DNA of 64,000 nt from an uncultured Dokdonia sp. (GTDB lineage Bacteria > Bacteroidota > Bacteroidia > Flavobacteriales > Flavobacteriaceae), in NCBI RefSeq assembly GCF_947496725.1, contig NZ_CANMDS010000001.1, positions 496,001 to 560,000 of the forward strand, in the 5' to 3' direction. The position numbers were made by a program, and so were the translations under genes. Positions 10,570-20,285 of this stretch are shown here, one piece after another. Under the pieces are notes generated by a model. The model worked only from the letters and a program-made list of their open reading frames with translations, had not been told where the DNA came from and did no database searches. Position 1 is the stretch's first letter. Every line of letters begins with the position of its first letter.

Positions 10570-12249
10570 CTAGAACTCGTCTGTCACGCATCCCTCACTC
10601 GCAGATGAGACCATACGAGCATATTTATAAAGTGAGCCACGTTTTACTTTAAGCTCTGGAGCTACCCAGTTCTTTTTACGTGCTTCTAGTTCGCTCTCAC
10701 TTATCTCAACATTAATTGTATTCGTCTCAGCGTTAATCACGATGGTATCTCCATTTTCTATAAGCGCAATACCACCTCCTACTTGTGCTTCTGGCGTGAT
10801 ATGACCTACCACAAAACCGTGTGTCCCTCCAGAAAAACGACCATCTGTAATAAGTGCTACATCTTTACCTAAACCTGCACCCATTATAGCCGCTGTAGGT
10901 TTGAGCATTTCTGGCATACCCGGTCCTCCTTGTGGCCCTTCGTAGCGTATAACGACTACATCACCCTTTTTCACCTCTCCAGCACCTATACCCGCGTTTG
11001 CAGCATACTCACCGTTATAAACTCTTGCGCTTCCGCAAAAATGTAACCCCTCTTTACCGGTAATTTTTGCCACAGATCCTTCACTTGCAATATTTCCATA
11101 AAGAATACGGATGTGTCCCGTCTCTTTAATAGGATTCTCAACCGAATGAATAACATCTTGATGTGCCTGAAGATGGTCTACAACTGCTAGATTCTCTGCA
11201 ATGGTTTTACCAGTTACAGTCATACAGTCACCGTGCAACATACCCTGCTCTAGCATATACTTTAATACGCCCGGCACTCCTCCTACATTATGTAAATCTT
11301 CCATAAGGTATTTTCCTGATGGTTTAAGATCTGCTAGAAAAGGTGTGGTGTCGCTTATTTTTTGGAAATCTTCTAGTGTAAATGAAACTTGTGCAGCCTT
11401 TGCTATAGCGAGAAAGTGCAGTACCGCATTAGTAGATCCTCCTAGTACTGTTACAAGTCTCACCGCATTCTCTAGTGACTTGCGAGTAACAATGTCTGAG
11501 GGTTTTATGTCTTTTTCTATTAGGTTTCTTAAAGCAGCCCCTACTCTAGCACACTCCGCAGTTTTATTAGGTGACACTGCAGGGTTAGAACTTGTATAAG
11601 GCAAGCTCATCCCTAATGCCTCAATCGCGCTTGCCATCGTGTTTGCAGTATACATACCACCACACGCACCAGCACCCGGACAGGCTTTTTTTACCACCGT
11701 TTTAAACTCTTGCTCTGTAATACTACCAGCTACTTTTTCTCCCCAAGCTTCAAAAGCAGACACTACATCTAGCTTTTTATCTTCGTGACATCCTGGTGCT
11801 ATAGTTCCTCCATAGACGAGTATAGATGGTCTATCTAGCCTAAGCTGTGCCATAAGAGCACCCGGCATATTTTTATCACAACCTACCACTGTAACCAGTG
11901 CATCATAAGACATAGCTTGTACTACAGTCTCCATTGAGTCTGCAATAATATCTCTACTAGGTAGTGAGTACCGCATACCAGGAGTACCCATTGAGATACC
12001 GTCACTTACTCCTATGGTATTATAAATAAGACCTACCAGATCAGAAGTTTGTACTCCCTTTTTAATATCTAGTGCAAGGTTATTTAAGTGCATATTACAA
12101 GGATTACCCTCATAACCTGTACTGGCAATACCTACAAGTGGTTTTTTAAAATCTTCATCTGTAAGTCCTATAGCGTGCAACATTGCCTGAGCAGCTGGCT
12201 GCGTAGGATCTTGAGTTACCGCTTTACTATATTTATTAAGTTCTTTCAA
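10570..12249 (-). CDS. ilvD: Dihydroxy-acid dehydratase
   Basis: IlvD dehydrates dihydroxy-acids to the 2-oxo acids that precede valine and isoleucine. The 559-aa protein has the cysteine ligands for an Fe-S cluster in VGCDKNMPG and [17 protein letters not shown], and the C-terminal SDGRFSGG-like motif is present as [12 protein letters not shown]. The start is TTG (TTGAAAGAA at 12,249), since the conserved beginning ELNKYSK follows at once and there is no nearer ATG. It is the first gene of ilvDBNCA. The 338-base region upstream carries possible leader peptides. No leu genes and no ilvE are in view. Confidence 0.96.
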   Translation of the reverse strand: MKELNKYSKAVTQDPTQPAAQAMLHAIGLTDEDFKKPLVGIASTGYEGNPCNMHLNNLALDIKKGVQTSDLVGLIYNTIGVSDGISMGTPGMRYSLPSRDIIADSMETVVQAMSYDALVTVVGCDKNMPGALMAQLRLDRPSILVYGGTIAPGCHEDKKLDVVSAFEAWGEKVAGSITEQEFKTVVKKACPGAGACGGMYTANTMASAIEALGMSLPYTSSNPAVSPNKTAECARVGAALRNLIEKDIKPSDIVTRKSLENAVRLVTVLGGSTNAVLHFLAIAKAAQVSFTLEDFQKISDTTPFLADLKPSGKYLMEDLHNVGGVPGVLKYMLEQGMLHGDCMTVTGKTIAENLAVVDHLQAHQDVIHSVENPIKETGHIRILYGNIASEGSVAKITGKEGLHFCGSARVYNGEYAANAGIGAGEVKKGDVVVIRYEGPQGGPGMPEMLKPTAAIMGAGLGKDVALITDGRFSGGTHGFVVGHITPEAQVGGGIALIENGDTIVINAETNTINVEISESELEARKKNWVAPELKVKRGSLYKYARMVSSASEGCVTDEF

Positions 12250-12587
12250 TGGTTTGTGGTTTTGACTGGTTAAAATTATTACTCTCTTGCGGCACCTACA
12301 GACTCAGTATAAACTACACCCGACAACCAACGTGCATTTAAAACATCTAAAATACTGTAAATCAGTTTTTTAAATCAATTTAAAATGGAATCCTACCCTA
12401 ATTCTAGTCTTAGCATTTTTATCATAACACTAATTATCACAGCATAAACTGTGAGATTTTAAATATTTCATAATCTGAGTTATGTGATGTGATCTTATTT
12501 ATCACGTACCATAAAAATTCCTAAAACTTTGTCAATGAAGAAGAGATGCCGTAAAAACAGCTTATTTTTATAGAAAACACACATATT
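12250..12587. other. Divergent intergenic region, ilvD / aldehyde dehydrogenase
   Basis: A 338-base gene-free region between divergently transcribed genes. Its ilvD-proximal part holds the two leader-like short frames described separately. Several AT-rich dyads (for example TCACAGCATAAACTGTGA near 12,438) lie in the middle. I could not place a convincing Bacteroidota TAnnTTTG promoter for either direction by eye. Confidence 0.5.
12279..12365 (-). promoter_or_regulatory. Possible ilv leader peptide reading frame upstream of ilvD
   Basis: On the minus strand, 29 bases before the ilvD start, a short open frame of up to 28 codons runs from a CTG at 12,365 to TAA at 12,279. Its first part is rich in Leu, Ile and Val (LIYSILDVLNARWL then [14 protein letters not shown]); 10 of 28 residues are branched-chain. 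Such enrichment is what attenuation leaders of ilv operons show. There is no ATG in this frame and I recognise no clear terminator/antiterminator pair, so this is an inference. A second tiny frame (12,393-12,416) encodes MLRLELG. Confidence 0.35.
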
Positions 12588-13961
12588 TTGAAAATTCCAT
12601 CCATTCTTGAAAATCAGCGTGCCTTTTTTGCGACGGGTCAATCTAAGGATATCGCATATAGGAAAGCTGCCTTAGTACGCTTTCGCGAAAGCATAAAAAA
12701 TCACGAGCAAGATATCATAGATGCACTGGCAGCCGATTTTAAAAAACCAGCATTTGAAACAGTTGCTACAGAAATAAGTGTTGTCATTAAAGAAATAAAT
12801 CTCGCCATAAAGGAAATCTGGAAATGGCAGATGCCAAAAAAAGTAAAGGCTTCTTTACTTAATTTTCCCTCTAGTGCCGCCGTACATTATGAGCCCTATG
12901 GTACTGCATTAATCATTGCCCCTTGGAACTATCCCTTTCAACTTGCCGTAGGACCTATGATAGGCGCTATTGCTGCAGGAAATACAGTGGTCTTAAAACC
13001 TAGCGAACTTACACCTAACACAGCAAATCTCTTAGAAAAAATAATTACCGAAGTGTTTGACCCGGCTTATGTAAACATTGTACAAGGTGATAAAGAGGTA
13101 GCCCAAGAACTTCTTAAACAACGCTGGGATTACATATTCTTTACTGGTAGTGTACCCGTAGGAAAAATAATTTACAAAGCAGCCGCAGAACATCTTACAC
13201 CAGTTACCCTAGAACTAGGTGGTAAAAGTCCTTGTGTGGTAGACGAGACAGCGCGTATACAACAAACAGCAAGACGCATTGTATGGGGTAAATTTGTAAA
13301 TGCTGGACAAACCTGTATTGCTCCAGATTATATACTGGTGCACTCCTCTGTTAAAGATGCTTTGCTCAAAGCTATAGATATAGAAATTACTAAGGCTTAT
13401 GGAGCAGATCCAAAGATTTCGAAAGATTTTGCTCGCATAATCAATGATAAAAATTTTGATAGACTCTCTGAGATGCTTGAGAGTGCAACTATTTATAAAG
13501 GTGGACAAACAGATAAAAATGACCTATATATTGCTCCTACCGTACTTAATGATGTATCTGTAAAAGATACTGTAATGCAAGATGAAATCTTTGGTCCCAT
13601 ACTGCCAGTGCTTACTTATGATAGAAAGGAAGAAATCTCACTAGTCATCAATGCTATGGAAAAACCACTGAGTGCGTATGTTTTTTCGCGAAAGCGTTCT
13701 TTTAAAAATTGGTTCAACACAACTTTTTCTTATGGTGGTGGTGCTATGAACGATACACTTATTCATTTTATAAATGATAAGCTCGCCTTTGGCGGTGTGG
13801 GACATTCTGGTATAGGTAGCTATCACGGCGAGAAGAGTTTTTACACTTTTAGTCACGCAAAGTCTGTGGTAAAAAGAGGCACCTGGCTCGATGTACCTGT
13901 AAGATATGCTCCTTATAAAGGCAAATTAAGTGTACTCAAAAAATTTATGAAATGGCTATAA
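12588..13961 (+). CDS. NAD(P)-dependent aldehyde dehydrogenase (ALDH3-like)
   Basis: Oxidises an aldehyde to an acid. The 457-aa length and motif spacing match the ALDH3 / fatty-aldehyde and coniferyl-aldehyde dehydrogenase group. Visible are PWNYPFQLAVGPMIGAIAAG, the cofactor loop FTGSVPVGK, the general-base Glu in ELGGKSP (~208) and the nucleophilic Cys in NAGQTCIAPDY (~242). The start is TTG at 12,588, giving MKIPSILENQRAFF. Two copies of the genome palindrome lie inside the gene: a perfect one encoding RFRES (12,679) and a partial one encoding FSRKR (13,684). It is the only gene in its transcription unit; substrate unknown. Confidence 0.9.
   Translation: MKIPSILENQRAFFATGQSKDIAYRKAALVRFRESIKNHEQDIIDALAADFKKPAFETVATEISVVIKEINLAIKEIWKWQMPKKVKASLLNFPSSAAVHYEPYGTALIIAPWNYPFQLAVGPMIGAIAAGNTVVLKPSELTPNTANLLEKIITEVFDPAYVNIVQGDKEVAQELLKQRWDYIFFTGSVPVGKIIYKAAAEHLTPVTLELGGKSPCVVDETARIQQTARRIVWGKFVNAGQTCIAPDYILVHSSVKDALLKAIDIEITKAYGADPKISKDFARIINDKNFDRLSEMLESATIYKGGQTDKNDLYIAPTVLNDVSVKDTVMQDEIFGPILPVLTYDRKEEISLVINAMEKPLSAYVFSRKRSFKNWFNTTFSYGGGAMNDTLIHFINDKLAFGGVGHSGIGSYHGEKSFYTFSHAKSVVKRGTWLDVPVRYAPYKGKLSVLKKFMKWL
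12679..12692. repeat. GCTTTCGCGAAAGC palindrome within the aldehyde dehydrogenase gene
   Basis: A perfect copy inside coding sequence, read as part of VRFRESIKN. A partial 12-bp copy (TTTCGCGAAAGC) recurs at 13,684-13,695 in the same gene. Confidence 0.95.
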
Positions 13962-13964
13962 CAC

Positions 13965-14015
13965 CCTGTTAATCAAATTTTTAAAAAGGGGCATTTACCC
14001 CTACATTAAAAACTA
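13965..14015. repeat. Short dispersed repeat with GGGG/CCCC hairpin, copy A
   Basis: CCTGTTAA, then an AT spacer, then AGGGGCATTTACCCCTAC and TAAAAACTA. The same arrangement occurs at 47,273-47,319 with AGGGGCAAACACCCCTAC. Both copies sit directly outside genes and can fold into a short GC hairpin. Confidence 0.7.
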
Positions 14016-14068
14016 CACAGCCTTTATCTTTACGTAAGTTTAATTCCCCCCTGTATAAGTAGATTATT

Positions 14069-14374
14069 ATGGGTAGACCATCAAAAACCGAACGTTTAAA
14101 GAGTGCACGACCGTTTATTATGCCATCAACATTAACCTTTTGCAAACTAAATTTACAAAAGTTGTATGCACGTAGTAGACGTCTACAACTTACGCACTGG
14201 AATGAAGACCAAGATTATGCAGATTATATTAATAATCTATGGCTTACAATGCTTAAACACGATGCACTAAAAGAGGAAGCTATAAAACTAGAAGAGATGC
14301 TAGGTACGGGTGATGCAGTACAAATATTAAGTGATATCGTTATGGAACATCGTCAATCAAGTAACGGACAATAA
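14069..14374 (+). CDS. Small conserved-looking protein of unknown function
   Basis: A 101-aa soluble basic protein (begins MGRPSKTERLKSARPF) with a well-formed start (ATG at 14,069) and coding-like composition. The N-terminus is rich in Lys/Arg, and the rest looks helical with a WNEDQDYADYINNLW segment. I recognise no domain. It converges on pxpC and overlaps its end by 18 bases. It could be a small nucleic-acid-binding protein, but nothing here proves it. Confidence 0.6.
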   Translation: MGRPSKTERLKSARPFIMPSTLTFCKLNLQKLYARSRRLQLTHWNEDQDYADYINNLWLTMLKHDALKEEAIKLEEMLGTGDAVQILSDIVMEHRQSSNGQ

Positions 14375-15214
14375 AATACCATCTCCTTGCTGCATTTGCG
14401 CAAGGATATTAATACTAGATTGTGCTATCTGAAGGATACGAGGATATCCCCCCGTAGTCTGGCAGTCGCGCATAAGTATAATTATTTTACCTGAAGGTGT
14501 AAGCTGCACGGTACCAGGAATAACTGGGCTAGTGGCTATACTTTTAAGTTTATTATCAAATGGCTCTTGGAGCTGTACCGCCATTCTATTCCATAGTTTT
14601 GAAATAGTAAAAGGCACTGCCAGAAGTTGTTGTTCACTATGAGTCAGCAACCTATACTCTGGCCCCCTAAAAGCTTGAATAGTGTGAACCCTACCCGCAC
14701 TCAAGTATGCTGATTTATATTTTATATGAGCCCCTTTACGATCACCGTAGGTAGAAATACCGAGTGATAATGTTGCCCCATTTCTAATTTGATTATCAGG
14801 AGTTATAGGTGTATACCAACTCTTACTGTTTAAAACTGTTGCAGTTTCTAGACCACCGCCAAAGGCTATATAACATCTAGTTCCCCGGCTAATTTTTGAG
14901 GTGTAGAGAATCTGCGAGGCTTTTGCAAGAGTTGGTACACCTATTTTTACTGGTGTCCCGTCTAGAGTAACATCCATATGTGCTCCTGTTATCACAACAT
15001 AGGTAGGGTGATTAAATCTAATCTTAGGCCCTACTAGTGTACATTCTAGTATTGCTGCATTAGGGTGATTATTGAGAAGTCTATTTGCTTGAGTATATGC
15101 GAGTCTATCCATCGCACCGCTTTCTGGTACACCTATAGCTGCATATCCATAACGACCACCATCTTGCACCGTTGTAAAAAAACCTTTATCTAATATTTGA
15201 ATACTCTTACTCAT
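14357..15214 (-). CDS. pxpC: 5-oxoprolinase subunit C (KipA-like biotin-dependent carboxyltransferase family)
   Basis: PxpC acts with PxpA and PxpB to hydrolyse 5-oxoproline to glutamate with ATP. The 285-aa protein shows the family's FFTTVQDGGRYGYAAIGVPESGAMD start and the C-terminal CQTTGGYPRILQI motif. An ATG at 15,214 is chosen over an upstream in-frame GTG at 15,223. Either start overlaps the end of pxpB, so translation is probably coupled. It is the last gene of the minus-strand NRAMP-pxpA-pxpB-pxpC operon. Confidence 0.9.
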   Translation of the reverse strand: MSKSIQILDKGFFTTVQDGGRYGYAAIGVPESGAMDRLAYTQANRLLNNHPNAAILECTLVGPKIRFNHPTYVVITGAHMDVTLDGTPVKIGVPTLAKASQILYTSKISRGTRCYIAFGGGLETATVLNSKSWYTPITPDNQIRNGATLSLGISTYGDRKGAHIKYKSAYLSAGRVHTIQAFRGPEYRLLTHSEQQLLAVPFTISKLWNRMAVQLQEPFDNKLKSIATSPVIPGTVQLTPSGKIIILMRDCQTTGGYPRILQIAQSSINILAQMQQGDGILLSVT

Positions 15215-15896
15215 CCTTATCACTTAACAAGTTATACGCCTCTAGAGTAATAGAAGTAAATTGGATTTTATCTCCAGCTTTTATAAGCGCAGGTGATGTT
15301 TTACTTATATCAAATAGGTGTAGAGGAGTTTTACCTATGACGTGCCAGCCACCTGGGCTTTGTTGTGGGTAAATACCCGTTTGAGTACCCCCTATAGCTA
15401 CGCTTCCAGATGCTACGTGTTGTGAAGGAGTTTCCTTTCTATTTAAAAACAACCTGCTATTTAAACCTTCTAAATAAGGGAAGCCTGGCAAAAAACCGAT
15501 AAAATGTACTGGATAGACTGGCGCAGTATGTAGGTTTATAATACTCTTTATATCAAGCCCCACCTTACTAGCATAGTCCTCAAGATCTGGAGCAATTTCT
15601 GGATGATAGCAAACTGGAATTTTATGAATTATCTCGTTAGCTTCTATTGATTCTTTAGAGGAGTTAAGAATTTTATGAATGCGAGTCTCAATACCTTCAT
15701 AATTAAAATGTACTGGATTTATAGACTTTACAAGTATCTCGTTATAGGTGGTCACCACCTCAACGTTAGTGAGCACCTGTAATTGCGCTTTCTTAGCTAG
15801 TAGCCATTCTAATAACTCGTGAGACGCTTTACTGTCTACCTGTATGAGTATCGCAAATTCTCCTAGCCGTGTTATAGCATATTGATAGGTATTCAT
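15207..15896 (-). CDS. pxpB: 5-oxoprolinase subunit B (KipI family)
   Basis: The 229-aa partner of PxpC. The conserved HFIGFLPGFPYLEGL segment is followed by the GSVAIGGTQTGIYPQQSPGG signature. In Bacillus the homologue KipI also inhibits sporulation kinase KinA. Here the full pxpABC set argues for 5-oxoproline recycling. Its start overlaps the stop of pxpA by one base, and its end overlaps pxpC. Confidence 0.9.
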   Translation of the reverse strand: MNTYQYAITRLGEFAILIQVDSKASHELLEWLLAKKAQLQVLTNVEVVTTYNEILVKSINPVHFNYEGIETRIHKILNSSKESIEANEIIHKIPVCYHPEIAPDLEDYASKVGLDIKSIINLHTAPVYPVHFIGFLPGFPYLEGLNSRLFLNRKETPSQHVASGSVAIGGTQTGIYPQQSPGGWHVIGKTPLHLFDISKTSPALIKAGDKIQFTSITLEAYNLLSDKDE

Positions 15897-16627
15897 TATA
15901 TGATTTGTATTCCTTGTTTGGTCAACTCAGTATGTAAATTGCGTACTATTTCCAAAGCATTTTCTGTATCCCCGTGCACACATATCGTGTCTATTTTAAA
16001 AGAGAGATTTTTACCATCTCGAGTGGTGAGTATTTCATCCTTGACCATAGACAAGACGTGCGCAAGAACTTGCTTAGTATCGTGCAGTACACTCCCGTAC
16101 TCGCTGCGTGAGACTAAGCTATAATCTGAATTATATGCTCTATCTGCAAACCCTTCTACAATGGTTTTTAAACGGAGCCTTGCAAGTCTAGCAATAAGAG
16201 AACCGTATGGTACGTAAAGTGCAAGGTTTTTATCTATACTGTGCACGGTCTCAATAACTATCATCGCTGTCTCCTCGTCTCTAGCTGCTTTGTTATATAA
16301 TGCACCGTGAGGCTTAATGTGGTGTAATGGTAAGCCACTTTCTTCGGCGAGGTTTTTAAGTGTTGTTATTTGATTTCTTAAGGACTCTTGGAGTGTTTTT
16401 TTAGAAATATCCATAGGTAATCTCCCAAAATTCTCTTTATCAGGATAGCTAGGGTGAGCACCTATTTTTACGTTATACGCTTTCGCGAAAGCGAGAACCT
16501 CACGCATCGTTTTTTCATCACCCGCGTGACCACCGCAGGCTATGTTACAAGAACTTATAAGAGGCATTAATAAAGCTTCATTACCAATACCTTCTCCCAC
16601 ATCACTATTAATATCTATGGAAATCAT
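15896..16627 (-). CDS. pxpA: 5-oxoprolinase subunit A (LamB/YcsF family)
   Basis: The 243-aa LamB/YcsF protein starts with the family motif IDINSDVGEGIGNEALLMP and contains SCNIACGGHAGD and IGAHPSYPDKENFGR. A perfect genome palindrome at 16,479 encodes VLAFAKAYN within it. It overlaps the transporter gene by four bases and pxpB by one, a tight translationally coupled operon. Function as in other PxpABC complexes: ATP-dependent opening of 5-oxo-L-proline, a damage product of glutamine/glutamate. Confidence 0.93.
   Translation of the reverse strand: MISIDINSDVGEGIGNEALLMPLISSCNIACGGHAGDEKTMREVLAFAKAYNVKIGAHPSYPDKENFGRLPMDISKKTLQESLRNQITTLKNLAEESGLPLHHIKPHGALYNKAARDEETAMIVIETVHSIDKNLALYVPYGSLIARLARLRLKTIVEGFADRAYNSDYSLVSRSEYGSVLHDTKQVLAHVLSMVKDEILTTRDGKNLSFKIDTICVHGDTENALEIVRNLHTELTKQGIQII
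16479..16492. repeat. GCTTTCGCGAAAGC palindrome within pxpA
   Basis: A perfect 14-bp copy inside coding sequence; the minus-strand frame reads it as AFAKA. Confidence 0.95.
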
Positions 16628-17850
16628 AATACCCCAAAGACTTTAAGAATCGTACGAGCGCCAAGAATAAATACCACACACCAAATTACAATCGAAATGA
16701 TGTTTTGTACTGTTGTATTGGTATGACTTCCTAATACCGCTCTCTTATTAATTACCCAAATTAAATATCCAGCTATAATAGGTAACAAGACTCCATTTGC
16801 CACTTGAGCAAACTGTATAATCTCTACTGGACTATAGCCTACAGAAGAAAACACAATACCTAATATGAGTATGGTTAACCATACTAATCTAAACTTAGTT
16901 GCTTTTAAGTTTGATTTCCACCCCAAGCAACCTTGAACTACATATGCGGCTGCCAGTGGTGCTGTTATTGCAGATGTTAGACCAGCAGCTCCTAGCCCTA
17001 GACCAATAAAATATCTAGCATAATCTCCAAAAAGTGGCTCTAAACTTCTAGCTAAATCTGCAGCATTTTTTACTTCACCACTTTGTATAGCTGCAGCACA
17101 AACTATAATAGCCATACTCACTAAACCTCCTAAAATTACTGCAACAACAGTATCTCTGCGTGCGGCAGGTATATCTTCTTTACCACTCCACTTTTCTGAT
17201 ACTAAAGATGCGTGTAAAAATAAATTATAAGGTACTACAGTGGTACCTATAAGTGCTACAATAGTAAGTAAACTATCATCTGGAAAAGATGGTACAAAAC
17301 TTCCCTTTATAAGCGCTAGTATATCTGGCTTGGTCATTACAGCTGTGATTAAAAAAGCTAGACTCATAATAATCACAAGCGCTACAAGTATTTTCTCAAG
17401 AACCTTATAATTACCTATAAATAAAATAATTGCAGCTAGAGCCCCCAGAGATATGCTCCACGCGTTAAGTGTGAGACCACCTATTTTAAAAAGCCCAGAA
17501 AGACCTAGAGCTTCTATACCTAAAACTCCACCACTTAGGTTACCAGCTTCATAAGCAGCATTACCTAATGCTATGGCAGATAACATTAAACCTATTGCAA
17601 AGATTCTAAAAAACTTATTTGATATAGTCTCTCGTATAACTCCAGCAAGACCCTTACCAGTTACAAGACCTATACGTGCTGCCATTTCTTGTAGCACAAT
17701 GGTCGCTATAATAGAGAGCACCATTGCCCATAATAGTGTAAAACCATAAGTGGCACCCGTAATTGTACAAACGGTTACTGTACCAGGGCCTATAAAAGCG
17801 GCAGCAACTAAAACTCCCGGCCCAGAGATTGTTCTTTTTTTGTAGTTCAT
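16624..17850 (-). CDS. NRAMP-family transporter lacking the usual metal-site residues
   Basis: A 408-aa inner-membrane protein with about 11 hydrophobic segments. The TM1 region reads AFIGPGTVTVC where Mn/Fe NRAMPs have DPGN, so the canonical Asp and Asn ligands are Gly and Thr. TM6 keeps VVPYNLFLHAS in place of MPHNLYLHS. The order transporter-pxpA-pxpB-pxpC mirrors the Bacillus ycsG/ycsF/kip locus. I infer a transporter for the pathway (5-oxoproline or a related solute) or an atypical cation carrier rather than ordinary manganese uptake. First gene of the operon. Confidence 0.85.
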   Translation of the reverse strand: MNYKKRTISGPGVLVAAAFIGPGTVTVCTITGATYGFTLLWAMVLSIIATIVLQEMAARIGLVTGKGLAGVIRETISNKFFRIFAIGLMLSAIALGNAAYEAGNLSGGVLGIEALGLSGLFKIGGLTLNAWSISLGALAAIILFIGNYKVLEKILVALVIIMSLAFLITAVMTKPDILALIKGSFVPSFPDDSLLTIVALIGTTVVPYNLFLHASLVSEKWSGKEDIPAARRDTVVAVILGGLVSMAIIVCAAAIQSGEVKNAADLARSLEPLFGDYARYFIGLGLGAAGLTSAITAPLAAAYVVQGCLGWKSNLKATKFRLVWLTILILGIVFSSVGYSPVEIIQFAQVANGVLLPIIAGYLIWVINKRAVLGSHTNTTVQNIISIVIWCVVFILGARTILKVFGVL

Positions 17851-17898
17851 TAAAAGCAGAATATCAAATTAACTAGAATACTGCGTTAAGATAATGAA

Positions 17899-19479
17899 CT
17901 ATGGTAGTTTATTTTTGAAATGAACACTAAATATCGCCCCTTCATCCTTTTTACTATCTACAGAAATCTGGTCACCCATATCTTCTATTTGATTCTTTGT
18001 CATAAAAAGTCCTAAGCCTTGAGCGTCCTCATTGTGATGAAACGTCTTGTACATCCCAAAGAGTTTATCTCCATACTTATCTAGGTCTATACCCACACCA
18101 TTATCCATAACTGATAATGTCATATCACTAGCCGATGTGATTTCTGCATTTATAAATATTTTAGATAGACGTGTTGAGTCACTATATTTTATGGCATTAG
18201 AAATTAAATTAAATAAGATGCTTTCAAGATAGGCGGCATTATAGTTAATCTGTATGTCTTTAGGGATATTGTTAAGAACAATTACATCCTTTTCTTTAAT
18301 CTGTGTTTCTAAATTACTCAGCGCATTTTCTACATAATCGTGCAAGAAGATAAGTTTTGGTGTTTCTGCAAGATTTTTATTAGAAGTCGCTATTTCATTA
18401 AGATTACTAATGGTAGTACTCAATCCAGCCGATACATTATTGAGATAGTTAGACAGCTCATTTTTTTCTTCTTGAGACTCTGCCATATCAATAAGCTGTA
18501 AGATATTTTTTAGATTTCCGGCGTGTGTGATAAGATTATGAGAAACTATAAGAGCAAAGTTTTTAAGCCTACTATTATGATTTTCTATAAGTTTATTTTT
18601 TTCTAAAATGAGTTGTTCTCGGTTTTTTGACTCTGTGATATCTGTATGAGTACCTATAACTCGTAATGGGTTACCTGCCGCATCCCACTTAACTACCTTA
18701 CCTCTATCTTGTATCCACTTATAACTACCACTGGCTGTAAAAATTCTATGTTCATTAAAGTAATATGGTATCTCTCCGCTAAAATGATCTTCTATATCCT
18801 TAAAGTAATCATCTTTATCATCAGGGTGAACTTGATTAGTCCAAGTATCTTCGTGTGGATCTATATCACCACGTTCCTTCTCTAGTAGACTTAATGACTT
18901 ATCTGAGTAAAAAACGGTTCCATTCTCAATATCCCAATCCCATAAACCTAAGTCTGACCCTTTAATAGCAAACTCATAACGCTCTTTCATTATAGCATAC
19001 TCCTCCTCTGTAGCCTTTACATCTGTAATGTCAGAAACGTGACCTATCCAGTTTGTGCTAAACTCAGAAGAGCGCTCAGGTGTTGCAAGTATTTTTATCC
19101 AACCACTTCTACCTGACTCTAGTGTATATCTACACTCTAGCTTGAGTGGCGTTAAGTCTTCAAAAGATTTTTTACCCTTTGTGACTAACAGCTTTTGATC
19201 TTCTGGATGAATACTCACATAAGCAGATCTGCCATCTTTCAAAAGATCAGAAACGTTTAAGTCATAAAGCTCCATAGCGTTATGACTTACATAAGGAAAA
19301 TTAAATTCCTTAGTATTATGATTAAATTTTAAATCAAAAAAGAATCCTTCTAGATGATTCAAATATTTTTCTAAACTTTGCTGAGACTTTTGAGGACGCT
19401 CATCAAGGTTTTTAGGGTTTACTCTTTGGAACATAGGATTGTGCTTTAGATCAAAGTACAGCTTATACCAACAGGGCAT
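17899..19479 (-). CDS. Cytoplasmic PAS-domain sensor histidine kinase
   Basis: A 526-aa kinase with no membrane segment. Two PAS/PAC modules occupy ~40-165 (WIGHVSDITD) and ~170-285 (GLWDWDIENG, then VIGTHTDITE). A HisKA-like helix has the phospho-acceptor in FALIVSHNLITHAGN (~315). A HATPase domain at ~390-525 shows NLISNAIKYSD, MDNGVGID and GLGLFMTKNQIE. No response regulator gene is adjacent, so it is an orphan kinase; its signal is unknown. ATG start at 19,479. Confidence 0.9.
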   Translation of the reverse strand: MPCWYKLYFDLKHNPMFQRVNPKNLDERPQKSQQSLEKYLNHLEGFFFDLKFNHNTKEFNFPYVSHNAMELYDLNVSDLLKDGRSAYVSIHPEDQKLLVTKGKKSFEDLTPLKLECRYTLESGRSGWIKILATPERSSEFSTNWIGHVSDITDVKATEEEYAIMKERYEFAIKGSDLGLWDWDIENGTVFYSDKSLSLLEKERGDIDPHEDTWTNQVHPDDKDDYFKDIEDHFSGEIPYYFNEHRIFTASGSYKWIQDRGKVVKWDAAGNPLRVIGTHTDITESKNREQLILEKNKLIENHNSRLKNFALIVSHNLITHAGNLKNILQLIDMAESQEEKNELSNYLNNVSAGLSTTISNLNEIATSNKNLAETPKLIFLHDYVENALSNLETQIKEKDVIVLNNIPKDIQINYNAAYLESILFNLISNAIKYSDSTRLSKIFINAEITSASDMTLSVMDNGVGIDLDKYGDKLFGMYKTFHHNEDAQGLGLFMTKNQIEDMGDQISVDSKKDEGAIFSVHFKNKLP

Positions 19480-19582
19480 AATCTATATAAGTTGAAAATC
19501 ATACAAATAGCTTAAAACATCGACAAAAGTACCGATTTTATCGATAAAACGCAATATTTCAACTTTTTATTGTATGTTAAAA

Positions 19583-20285
19583 CTACCCCAACCAGCCATC
19601 TCTATCTAAACTTCTATACTGTATTGCTTCAGATATATGTGTGCCAGTTACGACTTTTGAAGCTTCGAGATCTGCAATAGTTCTTGCAACTTTTAAAATA
19701 CGATCATATGCTCGTGCAGAAAGATTTAATCGTTCCATAGCCATTTTAAGTAAATCTTTAGATGCGTCATCTAGCGCACAATATTTACGTATTTGCTTCA
19801 CATTCATCTGCGCGTTGTAGTTTGTTTTCTCGCTTTCGCGAAAGCGGTCTACCTGCAACTCTCTCGCAGCTGTCACACGTTTACGTATATCTGCACTAGA
19901 CTCTGCCTTAGTCTCATCACTCAGTTTTTCAAAAGGAACTGGTGTCACTTCAATATGAATGTCAATACGGTCTAATAATGGTCCAGATATTTTACTCAAA
20001 TATCGCTGCATCTCTGCAGGGCTACTTGTTACAGGTGCATCTGGATCATTAAAATAACCTCCTGGACTAGGATTCATACTTGCCACAAGCATAAAACTAG
20101 ATGGATAAGTAACTGTAAATCGTGCTCTAGAAATAGTTACCTCTCGATCTTCTAGCGGTTGTCTCATTACTTCAAGAACAGACCTTTTAAACTCTGGTAA
20201 TTCATCCAAAAATAAAACACCATTATGAGAAAGCGATATCTCACCAGGCTGTGGGTAAGCCCCACCTCCCACTAACGCAACATCT
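19583..20285 (-). pseudogene. comM: comM (yifB) 3' half, separated from its 5' half by the island
   Basis: Encodes the C-terminal half of a YifB/ComM Mg-chelatase-like AAA+ ATPase: DVALVGGGAYPQPGEISL, NGVLFLDELPEF, then the C-terminal Mg-chelatase domain ending RDGWLG. Intact relatives have about 510 residues; this piece supplies about 230. The matching 5' half is at 46,289-47,140. The frame runs on into the island to a TTG at 20,323, giving a possible 246-aa truncated product whose first ~13 residues are island-encoded and which lacks the Walker A loop. A perfect palindrome at 19,832 encodes DRFRES. ComM helps branch migration in natural transformation; that function is presumably lost. Confidence 0.92.
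19832..19845. repeat. GCTTTCGCGAAAGC palindrome within comM
   Basis: A perfect copy inside coding sequence, followed on the + strand by GGTCTA. Confidence 0.95.

Noticed and set aside
11201-11599. 132-aa open frame on the + strand within ilvD
   Set aside because: It lies wholly antisense to a conserved ilvD region and has no family features; it is a reading-frame shadow.
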